A DNA stretch of 64,000 nt, from contig JAWWOW010000012.1 of NCBI GenBank assembly GCA_033851265.1, forward strand, positions 62,001 to 126,000. The letters are read 5' to 3'. Of this stretch, positions 28,164-36,852 are shown in pieces; the stretch's first letter is position 1; every line of letters starts with the position of its first letter. A model generated the notes under the pieces. The model worked only from the letters and a program-made list of their open reading frames with translations. It was not told the DNA's origin and ran no database searches. The position numbers were made by a program, and so were the translations under genes. The DNA comes from JAWWOW01 sp033851265 (GTDB lineage Bacteria; Actinomycetota; Actinomycetes; JAWWOW01).

Positions 28164-30506
28164 CAAAACGAGAACCTGACAGCTGACACCTTTGATTTGC
28201 CTGTCCTACCGCTGACCGACGAGGTCGTGCTGCCCGGCATGGTGGCGCCGATACTGCTCGACCGGGAAGCGCAAGCTGCGGTTGATGCAGCCCGGTCGGT
28301 CGCCGATTCCCGGTTGCTCTTGGTGCCGCGACTCGACGGGGCGTACGGGCCGTACGGGGTACTCGCGGTCATCGAGCAGGTCGGCCGGTTGCCCAACGGT
28401 GAGCCAGCGGCCGTCGTCCGCGGACTGCAACGCGCCCAGATCGGCGCGGGTGTGTCCGGCGCGGGTGCTGCACTCTGGGTGCAGGCCACCGCCGTCGACG
28501 ACACGGCTGCTACTGATCACACCCGCGAGCTGGCCGCGTCGTACAAGGCGGTCGTCGTGTCGATCCTGCAGCAGCGCGGCGCCTGGCAGGTCGTCGACAA
28601 CGTGCAGCGGATGACGGACCCCGCGTCGCTTTCTGATCTGGCCGGCTATGCGCCGTACCTCGATCTCGAGCAGAAATTGTGGCTGCTCGGAAACGCCGAC
28701 GTCGACGAGCGGCTGGAGAAGCTGATCGAGTGGGGCCGCAACCACTTGGCCGAGCTCGAGGTCTCCGAGCAGATTCGTGACGATGTGCGCGAAGGCATGG
28801 AGAAGAGCCAGCGCGAGTTCCTGCTGCGCCAGCAACTTGCCGCTATCCGCAAGGAACTGGGCGAGGGCGAACCCGACGGTGCCGAGGACTACCGCGGCCG
28901 GGTCGAACACGCTGATTTGCCCGACAAGGTGCGCGATGCTGCGTTGCGCGAGGTCGACAAGCTCGAACGTGGCAGTGACCAGAGTCCGGAGGCGGGCTGG
29001 ATCCGCACGTGGCTGGACACGGTGCTGGAGCTGCCGTGGTCGATACGTACGACGGACAGCACCGACGTCACCGCGGCGCGAGCGGTTCTGGACGCCGACC
29101 ACGAGGGTCTCGACGACGTGAAAGACCGGATCGTCGAACATCTCGCCGTCCGCGCGCGTCGTGTCGAACGCGGCATGGAGCTCGTCGGCGGTCGTGGCAG
29201 CGGTGCTGTGCTCGCGCTGGTCGGGCCGCCCGGTGTCGGCAAGACATCGCTGGGGGAGTCGGTCGCCCGTGCGCTTGGCCGCAACTTCGTCCGGGTCTCG
29301 CTCGGTGGCGTACGCGACGAGGCGGAGATCCGCGGTCACCGACGCACGTACGTCGGCGCCCTACCGGGCCGCATCGTTCGCGCGATCCGCGAAGCCGGCT
29401 CGATGAACCCTGTCGTGCTGCTCGATGAGGTCGACAAGCTCGGCACGGACTTCCGTGGTGACCCGGCGAGTGCGTTGCTCGAAGTGCTCGACCCAGCCCA
29501 GAATCACACCTTCCGCGACCACTACCTGGAACTCGAGCTCGACCTGTCGGATGTGTTGTTCCTGGCCACGGCGAACGTTGCCGAGACGATCCCGGACGCA
29601 CTGCTCGACCGGATGGAGGTCGTCCGGCTGGACGGCTACACCGAGGACGAGAAGGTCGCCATCGCGCGCAACCACCTGCTGCCGCGGCAACTGTCCCGCG
29701 CTGCGTTGGAGGCGAGTGAGGTCGAGGTCGATGACGACGCACTGCGGTTCATCGCCGGCGAGCACACGCGAGAGGCCGGCGTACGCCAGCTCGAGCGAGC
29801 CATCGCCAGGGTGCTCCGCAAGGTGACGACCGCGTTGTCGGCAAACCCCGCGGTCGCTCCGGTGCATGTGACCGCTGACTCACTCGTTGCCTACCTGGGT
29901 CGCCCGCGGTTCACCCCAGAAAGCGCGGAGCGCACCGCCGTAGCCGGGGTGGCGACAGGACTCGCGGTGACCGGCGCCGGCGGAGACGTGCTGTTTGTCG
30001 AAGCCACGGCGATGCCGGGCGAGGCCAAGCTGACATTGACCGGGCAGCTGGGTGACGTGATGAAGGAGTCAGCACACATTGCGCTGTCGTACTTGAAGTC
30101 GCACGGCTACGAGCTGGGCATCGACACGGCCGATCTCGACCGGGCCCTGCACGTCCATGTCCCTGCCGGTGCCATCCCCAAGGACGGACCTTCGGCTGGC
30201 GTCACGATGGTGACGGCGCTTGCGTCGCTGGTGAGTGGTCGGCCGGTGCGTTCCGATGTCGGGATGACCGGTGAAGTCACCTTGAACGGTCGGGTGCTTC
30301 CGATCGGAGGGGTGAAGCAGAAGTTGCTGGCCGCACACCGGGCTGGGCTGACGACAGTTTTCCTGCCACAGCGCAACGAACCGGACCTCGACGACATACC
30401 CGAAGCTGTTCGCGAGCAGCTCGATATCCGGCTGGTTGGGGACGTTGCCGACCTGGTGCGGGAGGCGCTGGAGTCGGCCGCGCAACCGGCAACAGCTGCC
30501 GCCTGA
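28158..30506 (+). CDS. lon: ATP-dependent protease Lon (endopeptidase La)
   Basis: 782 residues, full length. The N-terminal substrate-binding domain begins LPVLPLTDEVVLPGM. A coiled helical part follows (SQREFLLRQQLAAIRKELGE). The AAA+ module has Walker A GPPGVGKT (Lys362) and Walker B VVLLDEVDKL. The protease domain carries the Ser-Lys dyad: Ser679 in KDGPSAGVTM and Lys722 in GGVKQKLLAAHRAG, the same numbering as in E. coli Lon. It degrades damaged and some regulatory proteins in the cytosol. Lon is absent from some actinobacteria that rely on the proteasome. The start is GTG 28158, without a visible ribosome site and within an inverted repeat. Confidence 0.96.
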   Translation: MTQNENLTADTFDLPVLPLTDEVVLPGMVAPILLDREAQAAVDAARSVADSRLLLVPRLDGAYGPYGVLAVIEQVGRLPNGEPAAVVRGLQRAQIGAGVSGAGAALWVQATAVDDTAATDHTRELAASYKAVVVSILQQRGAWQVVDNVQRMTDPASLSDLAGYAPYLDLEQKLWLLGNADVDERLEKLIEWGRNHLAELEVSEQIRDDVREGMEKSQREFLLRQQLAAIRKELGEGEPDGAEDYRGRVEHADLPDKVRDAALREVDKLERGSDQSPEAGWIRTWLDTVLELPWSIRTTDSTDVTAARAVLDADHEGLDDVKDRIVEHLAVRARRVERGMELVGGRGSGAVLALVGPPGVGKTSLGESVARALGRNFVRVSLGGVRDEAEIRGHRRTYVGALPGRIVRAIREAGSMNPVVLLDEVDKLGTDFRGDPASALLEVLDPAQNHTFRDHYLELELDLSDVLFLATANVAETIPDALLDRMEVVRLDGYTEDEKVAIARNHLLPRQLSRAALEASEVEVDDDALRFIAGEHTREAGVRQLERAIARVLRKVTTALSANPAVAPVHVTADSLVAYLGRPRFTPESAERTAVAGVATGLAVTGAGGDVLFVEATAMPGEAKLTLTGQLGDVMKESAHIALSYLKSHGYELGIDTADLDRALHVHVPAGAIPKDGPSAGVTMVTALASLVSGRPVRSDVGMTGEVTLNGRVLPIGGVKQKLLAAHRAGLTTVFLPQRNEPDLDDIPEAVREQLDIRLVGDVADLVREALESAAQPATAAA

Positions 30507-30623
30507 GGGGCGGGCCCTAGCGGTCCTTGGCGGGGCGGCATGTATGTGTGACCATCTGGGCAACCTTTCCCGCTTCAGGCCTACGTGCCGGGGGCTTCGT
30601 TGTCGGCTCGAGTAGGGGAGACC

Positions 30624-31580
30624 ATGACCGCCGGAACGGGCGAGATGGCCGTCAGTCCTGGCTCGCACGTCGTTCAGTTCTATGACCGCGACGACGACCT
30701 GATCGACAGCGCCGCCAGCCATCTGCTGGCCGCCTTGGATGCCGGTGGTGTCGCGATCGTTGTCGCGAGCGAGGCGCACCGTCGTGCGTTTGAGGCTCGG
30801 CTTTCGGACCTCGATGTTGCCGCAGCGACGGCGCGCGGTGACCTTGTCGTGCTCGACGCGGAGGCGACCCTCCGACGATTCGTCATCGATGACCGGCCAG
30901 ACGGAGACGCCTTCGAACAGATCATCGGTGGGCTGATCGAAGGCGCGATTCGTCTGGGGCGACCTGTCCATGTGTACGGCGAGATGGTCGCGTTGCTGTG
31001 GGAGGCCGGGCAGGTCGTTGCCGCGCTCGAGCTCGAGGGCTTATGGAACGAGCTCGGAAAGCGGCTCGCGTTCTCGCTGTACTGCGGATATCCGAGTCAC
31101 TCGGTTGCCGGTGACGGACACCGCGACGCGTTACATGAGGTCTGCCGCCTGCACTCGTCCGTTGTCGGTCAGTTCCCGGTCGTGCCGGGTCAGCCCGACC
31201 CTGCCGGTCATGCCGATGAGGTGACTCGTTCATTCCTGGCGACGGTCGACGCGCCCCGAGCGGCTCGCCTGTTTGTCGTCGAAGCACTGCGCGGTGGGGA
31301 CGCGCAGGCGTTGGCTGACGATGCAGCTGTTGTCGTGACCGAATTGGCGACGAACGCGGTTGTCCACGCCCGATCCGAGTTCACAGTCACGGTGTCCGCC
31401 TCGCGCGGAGCGGCTCTCATCTCGGTCCGCGACGCCAGCCCGGTAGAGCTGATCGTCGGCAACGCTCCGTTGCTTGCTATATCCGGCCGCGGGCTCGGTC
31501 TGGTGGATGCGGTCGCCAATCGCTGGGGCGCGGACCTGCTTGACGATGGCAAAGTGGTCTGGGCGGAGTTGCGGCGGTGA
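30624..31580 (+). CDS. MEDS-domain sensor with RsbW-like ATPase domain
   Basis: 318 residues from ATG 30624 (ribosome site AGGGGAG); the frame open to 30585 lacks support. The first ~180 residues match the MEDS (DcmR-like sensory) domain: SHVVQFYDRDDDLIDSAASHLLAALDAGGVAIVVAS, then VYGEMVALLWEAGQVVAALELEGLWN. The last ~110 residues are a GHKL ATPase of the anti-sigma-factor type (VVTELATNAVVHARS, then GRGLGLVDAVANRWG). Such proteins act in partner-switching control of sigma factors. The next gene, 25 bases later, has a MEDS-like plus STAS architecture, so the pair may form an anti-sigma/anti-anti-sigma system. Confidence 0.87.
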   Translation: MTAGTGEMAVSPGSHVVQFYDRDDDLIDSAASHLLAALDAGGVAIVVASEAHRRAFEARLSDLDVAAATARGDLVVLDAEATLRRFVIDDRPDGDAFEQIIGGLIEGAIRLGRPVHVYGEMVALLWEAGQVVAALELEGLWNELGKRLAFSLYCGYPSHSVAGDGHRDALHEVCRLHSSVVGQFPVVPGQPDPAGHADEVTRSFLATVDAPRAARLFVVEALRGGDAQALADDAAVVVTELATNAVVHARSEFTVTVSASRGAALISVRDASPVELIVGNAPLLAISGRGLGLVDAVANRWGADLLDDGKVVWAELRR

Positions 31581-31605
31581 CGGCGACGACAGCGGACGCC
31601 ACGTC

Positions 31606-32409
31606 ATGAAGCTGACGGGTGAGATCGAGAAGCTCGGCCACTTGGGGCGCGGCGATCACGTCTGCTGGTTGGTGGATGACGCGGAGACCTACGCAGAGTC
31701 GGCGGCGACGATCCTTGCCGGCGCCCATGCCCTGCGCCAAAAGCCGGTGGCGTTCGGACCCGAGGGCAGTCCGGCGCTGATGCAGCTCGAGCCGATGGCG
31801 GCGATCGCCGCAGACCCGTACGTCAAGTTCCTCGACCGAGGTCCGTTCGTGCCCGAGACGATGTTGGTCATGTTCCGCGAGCAGTCGGCGCTAGCCCGCG
31901 CCGAGGGGTACGACGGGTTGCGTCTCGTCGCCGACATGGACTGGCTGTTGTCCGGGCAGCCGACGATCGACGCGATCATCGGCTTTGAGCTGCTCCTCGA
32001 TCGTGTGGTTGCTGAGCTCGGCGCGACTGTTGTCTGTGCTTATCGGCGGTCATCGTTCGACACCGATGCGCTGGTCGGCGCTCTTGCCGTTCACCCTGTC
32101 GCGTGCCCAGATGACTCGCCGCAGTTCCGTTTCGTCAATGGGGACGGACAGAGTTGGCAGCTGTCGGGCGAGCTCGACCTGGCAGTTGCTCCGATGTTCG
32201 CAGCGGCATTCCGTGCCGCCGCGACACAGAGTCCCTGTGTGGTTGATATCTCCAGGTTGGCCTTCATCGATGTGGCCGGCATGCGCACGATCGCTGAAGC
32301 GGGGCGAGAGACGCACGGTGTGCAACTCCGAGGTGCGTCATCGACGGTGCGACGTGTCTGGCAGATGACCGGCTTCGACGAGTTCGCGCCAATGGTTCAG
32401 CTCGTTTAG
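31606..32409 (+). CDS. MEDS-domain protein with C-terminal STAS (anti-sigma antagonist-like) domain
   Basis: 267 residues from ATG 31606. The N-terminal part is a MEDS-like domain (HLGRGDHVCWLVDDAETYAE, then RAEGYDGLRLVADMDWLL). The C-terminal ~90 residues resemble a STAS domain: WQLSGELDLAVAPMFAAAF, then CVVDISRLAFIDVAGMRTI, in which the usual regulatory Ser of IDSSG is replaced (IDVAG, no Ser at the central position). This may make it a constitutive or non-phosphorylatable antagonist. It lies 25 bases after the MEDS-ATPase gene, on the same strand. Confidence 0.85.
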   Translation: MKLTGEIEKLGHLGRGDHVCWLVDDAETYAESAATILAGAHALRQKPVAFGPEGSPALMQLEPMAAIAADPYVKFLDRGPFVPETMLVMFREQSALARAEGYDGLRLVADMDWLLSGQPTIDAIIGFELLLDRVVAELGATVVCAYRRSSFDTDALVGALAVHPVACPDDSPQFRFVNGDGQSWQLSGELDLAVAPMFAAAFRAAATQSPCVVDISRLAFIDVAGMRTIAEAGRETHGVQLRGASSTVRRVWQMTGFDEFAPMVQLV

Positions 32410-32423
32410 CGCCTGTCGACAGT

Positions 32424-32447
32424 CCCGCTGAGCGTGCGCCTAGCGGG
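32424..32447 (+). terminator. Possible terminator hairpin after the MEDS pair
   Basis: CCCGCT (32424-32429) pairs with AGCGGG (32442-32447) around a 12-base loop, 15 bases after the stop of the STAS gene. There is no clear U-tract, so this is a weak call. The rest of 32410-32582 holds only the ribosome site (AAGGAG) of the hydrolase gene and a short TGGGT/ACCCA repeat near 32.5 kb. Confidence 0.35.
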
Positions 32448-32582
32448 CTGGTTGTCTCCATCGGCGGTCAGGGCGGCCTGTTGGCATGGGTGTAACAACC
32501 CATCGTGCTTTCCCACCGAACCGAGGACAGTTACGGCTACCTGAACGCCGCGCACGACGATTGCGTCCAAGGAGCAGCAGAC

Positions 32583-33404
32583 ATGGAGATTGCCAAGGTC
32601 AACGGCGTGGAGCTGGAGTACGACGTGACCGGGTCCGGTGAGCCGGTGCTGTTGATCAGCCCCGTACTGGCCGACGGTTATTTGCCGCTTGTCGCACAGC
32701 CGGTACTCAGGGACCGCTACCAGTTGATTCGGTACCACAAGCGCGGCTGGCTCGGGAGCACCCACACCCACATGCCCGTGACCGTCGGCGACCACGCGGC
32801 TGACGCCGCGGCGCTGCTCGATCATCTGGGCATTCACCAAGCTCACGTCGTCGGGCACTCCAGCGGCGCAGCTGTCGCTGCTCAGCTAACCCTCGACGAG
32901 CCTGACCGCGTGGCCACCGTGGTTCTGCAAGAACTCTCGATCTTCTCGCTACCCAGCGGTGTTGCATTTCTTCAAGGCGCTGGCCCCGTCTTCGAGGCGT
33001 ACGGCACCGGCGCGCACGACGACGCTTTCATGATGTTCATGACGGCCGTGAGCGGACTCGATTGGCCGACGTGTCGAGGCGTGCTCGACGAGCACATACC
33101 AGGAGCTGTCGAGGATGCCGTCAAGGACGCCGACACGTTCTTCGGCGTCGAACTGCCGAGCCTTGCGCAGTGGACGTTCGGACCCGAGCAGGCCGCCGCC
33201 ATCGGTCAGCCGGTGCTCTCGATGTTGGGCAGCAAGACGGAGAGCCTCTGGGTCGACATCGCTGAGTTTCTGCGCTCATCGGTGCAGCACGTCGAGGAGC
33301 GCACGATCGCTGGCGTCGGCCACCTTCTGCACATTCAGCAGCCGGCGCCCGTCGCAGAAGAGATCGCCGAGTTTCTTTCGCGCAATCCGATGGCTAGCGC
33401 GTGA
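32583..33404 (+). CDS. Alpha/beta hydrolase
   Basis: 273 residues from ATG 32583; CAAGGAGCAG lies just upstream. The alpha/beta-hydrolase fold is evident: the GSGEPVLLISP oxyanion region, nucleophile elbow GHSSG (Ser about residue 98) in AHVVGHSSGAAVAAQL, an acidic residue in the SMLGSKTES region, and the C-terminal His in VGHLLHIQQP. Cytosolic and single-domain. No lid signature points to a substrate; esterase, haloperoxidase-like or C-C hydrolase roles are all possible. It converges on the frameshifted hydrolase downstream with an 18-base gap. Confidence 0.88.
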   Translation: MEIAKVNGVELEYDVTGSGEPVLLISPVLADGYLPLVAQPVLRDRYQLIRYHKRGWLGSTHTHMPVTVGDHAADAAALLDHLGIHQAHVVGHSSGAAVAAQLTLDEPDRVATVVLQELSIFSLPSGVAFLQGAGPVFEAYGTGAHDDAFMMFMTAVSGLDWPTCRGVLDEHIPGAVEDAVKDADTFFGVELPSLAQWTFGPEQAAAIGQPVLSMLGSKTESLWVDIAEFLRSSVQHVEERTIAGVGHLLHIQQPAPVAEEIAEFLSRNPMASA

Positions 33405-33422
33405 CGGGCATGCTGACGCTGC

Positions 33423-34278
33423 TTACTTGACGAATCTCCGGATGAAGTCGAGGGACAGGTCGCAAACCTCGCGCCAGCCGCTGTCGATGGTGAGGGCGTG
33501 GCCGCGGTTCGGGATGTCGACGAACTCGGTCACGTCCTGGTTGCGCTGCTGCTTCTTGAAGGCTGCGCGAGCAATAGCCCGAGGTACCGTGACGTCCTTC
33601 TCGCCGGACATGATTAGCAACGGCCCTCGCTCCGGATTCTTTATCGACCTTGACATCGGTCCACGGGTTGAGATTCGCGGCAGCAGCCTGGAAGAGCGGT
33701 GCACCTGAGGCCGGTACGGCGTACGTCTCGTAGAGCTCTTTTGCTTCGTCCTCGCTCACCGCATTGGCGAAGCCGTACCGGAACTGCTCGTAGGTGAGCG
33801 GCACGGCTCGGTGGCGGTTGGCCGGATTCTCCAAGACTGGTTTCGCGGACCGGAGCGCCGAGATGGGCAGCGGAAGCACCCCGCGGAATGGGGCTGCATC
33901 GATCGCCACCGTTGCCGCTGAACTGCCGCGGCCCGCGACCATCTGCGCGAGAAGCCCGCCGAACGAATGTCCAATGACAGCCGGCTTTACCTTGAGCTTA
34001 TTGATGACGGCGCAGTAGTGGTCGGCTACCTGCCCGACCGTCTTGTTCGCGAACACCTCTGGGCGCGCATTGGCTTCTTCGACGGTCTCAGGGTCGTCTG
34101 GCCACCCCGGGGTGATCGGGGCGAAGCCGGCCTCGTCGAAGACCTCGGCCCATCGATCCCAGCTGCTCGGCAGCAGCCAGAGGCCGTGAATGAACACGAC
34201 GGGCGTGCGATTGGACGTGTTGACCTGCTTGATGTCTTCCTTGGTGTGAGCGGGGATCTGCGGCGCCTTTTCGGCCAT
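33423..34278 (-). pseudogene. Alpha/beta hydrolase, frameshifted
   Basis: One alpha/beta-hydrolase gene split over two frames. From ATG 34278 (AAGGAG upstream) it encodes VVFIHGLWLLPSSWDRW, the nucleophile elbow GHSFG, and onward to NPWTDVKVD. The other frame then supplies NPERGPLLIMSGEKD with the acidic residue, and IPNRGHALTID with the catalytic His, ending at 33423. The switch is at the TTT run 33640-33642 (AAA on the coding strand): removing one A restores a continuous protein of about 284 residues. This is either a sequencing/assembly error in a short homopolymer or a recent inactivation, since the rest is intact. Family: alpha/beta hydrolase, non-haem peroxidase-like. Confidence 0.82.
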
Positions 34279-34450
34279 TGAAGTCTCCTTATCGCCTGCC
34301 ATTCGCACGATGGCACGCGGTTATAGCGATGGCAAGGAGTCGTGAGCCGCGGTAACCGGGCGCGACAAGCCGAGGTTTCCGGCTGAGTCGAAACTCGGTT
34401 GCCGACCTTGATGCACTTCGCTATTGATGATGGCAATGGGCGCGACCAAG

Positions 34451-35344
34451 ATGCATGCCGACGAGATCGAAACCGACGTGGCGCTCGTGCGTCGCTTGCT
34501 CGCAGGGCAGTTCCCGCGCTGGGCGGATTTGCCGATAGATCCGGTCATTTCGTACGGGACTGATCACGACATCTATCGGCTCGGGGACCAACTGTCGGCT
34601 CGGCTGCCCCGCATCGGATGGGCCACCGAACAAGCGGCGAAGGAAGCCGAGTGGCTGCCGAAGCTCGCACCGCTTCTCCCTCTTGCAATCCCCAGACAAC
34701 TAGCCATGGGACATCCGGCAGAGGGCTATCCCTACGACTGGTCGGTGTACGAATGGCTGCCCGGCGAGGACGCCAATGCCGGCATCGACGATCTGCAGCA
34801 GGTCGCCGTCGATCTTGCTGCATTTGTCCGTGCACTGCGTCGCGTTGGCGTGACCGGTGCACATCACCGGGAGCCTCATAGTCGGGGCGGACCACTGGCC
34901 GAATGTGACGCGTTCGTTCGCTTCTCGATCGAAAAACTTGGTGAGCGGATCGACAGGGAAGCCGTCCTCCGCTCATGGGAGGAGTCACTCAACGCGCCGG
35001 TGTGGGGTGGTGCGGAAGTATGGGTGCACGGCGACCTGTTGCCGGGCAACCTGCTCCTCGTTGACGGTCGGCTGTCAGCAATCATCGACTTCGGAGGGTT
35101 CAACGTCGGCGACCCCGCGTGTGACCTGCAGCCGGTATGGAACGTGTTTGTGGGGGAGAGTCGCACCCGGTTTCGTACCGAGCTCGAGGTAGACGATGCG
35201 TCGTGGTTGCGAGGCCGTGGCTGGGCGCTCTATCAAGCCGTCACGGCGCTGGCGTACTACTGGGACACCAACCCCGGCATGATCCGACAGGCCTCCCACG
35301 CGCTCGCACAACTCCTCGCGGACACCTCCCACCTGCCCGGCTGA
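34451..35344 (+). CDS. Aminoglycoside phosphotransferase (APH) family kinase
   Basis: 297 residues from ATG 34451; upstream in-frame starts at 34424-34436 are possible, and no ribosome site settles it. The APH fold is shown by the P-loop-like start YGTDHDIYRLGDQLSARLPR, the WLPGEDAN hinge, the catalytic Brenner motif WVHGDLLPGNLL (His, Asp, Asn), and the metal-binding IDFGGFNVGDPACDL. Such kinases phosphorylate small molecules; actinobacterial chromosomal copies are rarely proven resistance genes. The promoter lies in the 172 bases shared with the divergent frameshifted hydrolase, where I see no repeat. Confidence 0.88.
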   Translation: MHADEIETDVALVRRLLAGQFPRWADLPIDPVISYGTDHDIYRLGDQLSARLPRIGWATEQAAKEAEWLPKLAPLLPLAIPRQLAMGHPAEGYPYDWSVYEWLPGEDANAGIDDLQQVAVDLAAFVRALRRVGVTGAHHREPHSRGGPLAECDAFVRFSIEKLGERIDREAVLRSWEESLNAPVWGGAEVWVHGDLLPGNLLLVDGRLSAIIDFGGFNVGDPACDLQPVWNVFVGESRTRFRTELEVDDASWLRGRGWALYQAVTALAYYWDTNPGMIRQASHALAQLLADTSHLPG

Positions 35345-35357
35345 CGGCACCGAGCTG

Positions 35358-35400
35358 CCCTGGTGGGGCGAGCCGAGAAGCATGGCTCGTCCCACCAGGG
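35358..35400. terminator. Strong bidirectional hairpin terminator
   Basis: CCCTGGTGGGGCGAGCC (35358-35374) pairs with GGCTCGTCCCACCAGGG (35384-35400) at 16 of 17 positions around a 9-base loop. It fills the 73-base gap between the APH gene and the convergent Ig-like protein gene. It has no U-tract on either side, but its size and position make it the best terminator in the window. Confidence 0.82.
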
Positions 35401-35417
35401 GCTGCACGATTGCAGAG

Positions 35418-36707
35418 TCAGGCGCCGCTGCCGTTGTTGATGGTGAATGACTCGCTACCGCACCGCGCAGTGAACGCCGGGTGCGTGCTGTCGCCGCTGT
35501 ACTTGATGGACCAGCGCCACGTTCCTGCCGTGGTGGCGACGAACGTTGTGTTCGACGTGGTCGCTTGACCATTGGTCACCTGGACGACCTCGGTGTACGC
35601 CGGCGTACCACCGCATCCGGGCAGGCTCGGTGGGAACAACTTGAACGTCATCGTGCCACCCGCTCCAGCACCGTTGACCAACGTCGCCGTGTCGTTCGGG
35701 AGCAAGGACTGCATCGACGTCATTGTGATCGCATTCACTGTCGATGTCTCATTCGCGTCATTGCAGGCGGTGTCGATGGCTGCGTTCTTGCTGTCACCGT
35801 TATAGCGAGCGGTCCAGCGGTAGGTTCCCGCGCTGCTCGGGGTGTACGACGCGGATGTGTAGTTGCCGTCTCCATTGACTGCCTGCGTCGCCGCAAGAGT
35901 CGCCGCTGGCGTCCCTGAGCAGGTGGCGTCATTCGGCCCGTACACCTTGAACGTGATGCTGCCCGTGGCACTGTCGGTGCCGGATAGCGTCGCGACGTCC
36001 TTGATGCTTCCGCCAAGCGTCGCCGTCTTCGTAGCGTTCGTAGTCAGCGTCGCGAAGCTCTTGGTGAAGCAACCGTTGCCGAGCGGCGTTCCCGCGTTCT
36101 TCTGCACGGAGTTGTCGCCGTTGTGGTTGTTTCCACCAGCCGTCGTCTCGTTGGTGCTCTTCGGTGCGCCACCGTCGGTCGACAGGTGTACGTCGTAGGT
36201 CACTACGCACACGGTGAACTTGGTGACGTCCGCGGCGTACTTGTGCGTCACCGGACCCCAAACACCGGAGTTGTACCCCGGCGGGTTGGCGTACGTGCCG
36301 CATCCGCCGAAGCCTGGATTGGGGATCTCGCTAGCCGGGGTGGAGTGCACCGCGTTGTCGGCTGGGTTCAAGCCGGCAGAGGCCACACCGACGTCGACGG
36401 CCGTCCCGTTGACGGTCGCAACTGGGTTGCCGGCCTGATGCGGGTCGTTCCAGTCGACGGCGAAGCCGACGGCCCGGCCGTCGTAGTTGCAGTCACTCGT
36501 GTGTGTGGGCCAGCTCCACTCACCGTGCACGCTAAGCGTCTTGGTGCCGTCCGCGTTGGTGACCAGGCTTCCGGTGGTCGACGCGAGCGCCGGATCGGGG
36601 GCATCGGCGTGTGCGAGACGCCCGATGAGAAGGCTGGCAGCAACCAGCCCAACAACTACGAACACCGACCTCAACTGCAGCCGTCGCCGTACCGCGGCAC
36701 CTGTCAT
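35418..36707 (-). CDS. Secreted Ig-like repeat protein
   Basis: 429 residues from ATG 36707 (CGGAGGGAC upstream). The signal peptide is basic (MTGAAVRRRLQLRS), then hydrophobic, then AHA-DAPDP. The mature part is Thr-, Asn- and Ala-rich. An N-terminal ~180-residue region contains Cys pairs and Trp-rich strands (GEWSWPTHTSDCNY). Two C-terminal Ig-like repeats of ~100 residues follow: ITFKVYGPNDATCSGTP...GTYRWTARYNGDSKN and MTFKLFPPSLPGCGGTP...GTWRWSIKYSGDSTH. These look like Big-type bacterial Ig repeats of cell-surface or adhesive proteins. There is no sorting signal, so it is probably released. It is divergent from a TetR gene with a perfect palindrome between. Confidence 0.8.
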   Translation of the reverse strand: MTGAAVRRRLQLRSVFVVVGLVAASLLIGRLAHADAPDPALASTTGSLVTNADGTKTLSVHGEWSWPTHTSDCNYDGRAVGFAVDWNDPHQAGNPVATVNGTAVDVGVASAGLNPADNAVHSTPASEIPNPGFGGCGTYANPPGYNSGVWGPVTHKYAADVTKFTVCVVTYDVHLSTDGGAPKSTNETTAGGNNHNGDNSVQKNAGTPLGNGCFTKSFATLTTNATKTATLGGSIKDVATLSGTDSATGSITFKVYGPNDATCSGTPAATLAATQAVNGDGNYTSASYTPSSAGTYRWTARYNGDSKNAAIDTACNDANETSTVNAITMTSMQSLLPNDTATLVNGAGAGGTMTFKLFPPSLPGCGGTPAYTEVVQVTNGQATTSNTTFVATTAGTWRWSIKYSGDSTHPAFTARCGSESFTINNGSGA

Positions 36708-36739
36708 GACGTCCCTCCGAGATCGAGCCATCCTTGCGA

Positions 36740-36762
36740 AGATAGGACACACTGTCCTATCT
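36740..36762. promoter_or_regulatory. Perfect 23-bp palindrome, predicted TetR operator
   Basis: AGATAGGACA-cac-TGTCCTATCT: 10-base perfect arms (36740-36749 and 36753-36762). It lies 33 bases upstream of the secreted Ig-like protein start and 91 bases upstream of the TetR start, in the shared promoter region. Size, symmetry and location fit a TetR operator controlling both genes. Confidence 0.75.
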
Positions 36763-36852
36763 CCGTGGAGGTCGTCAAGGGAGGTCCGCGAGGCGCGGAC
36801 AGAGGGCTTAGGGCACGTGCGACACCGCTTGATCAATTACGCTGTCGAGGAA

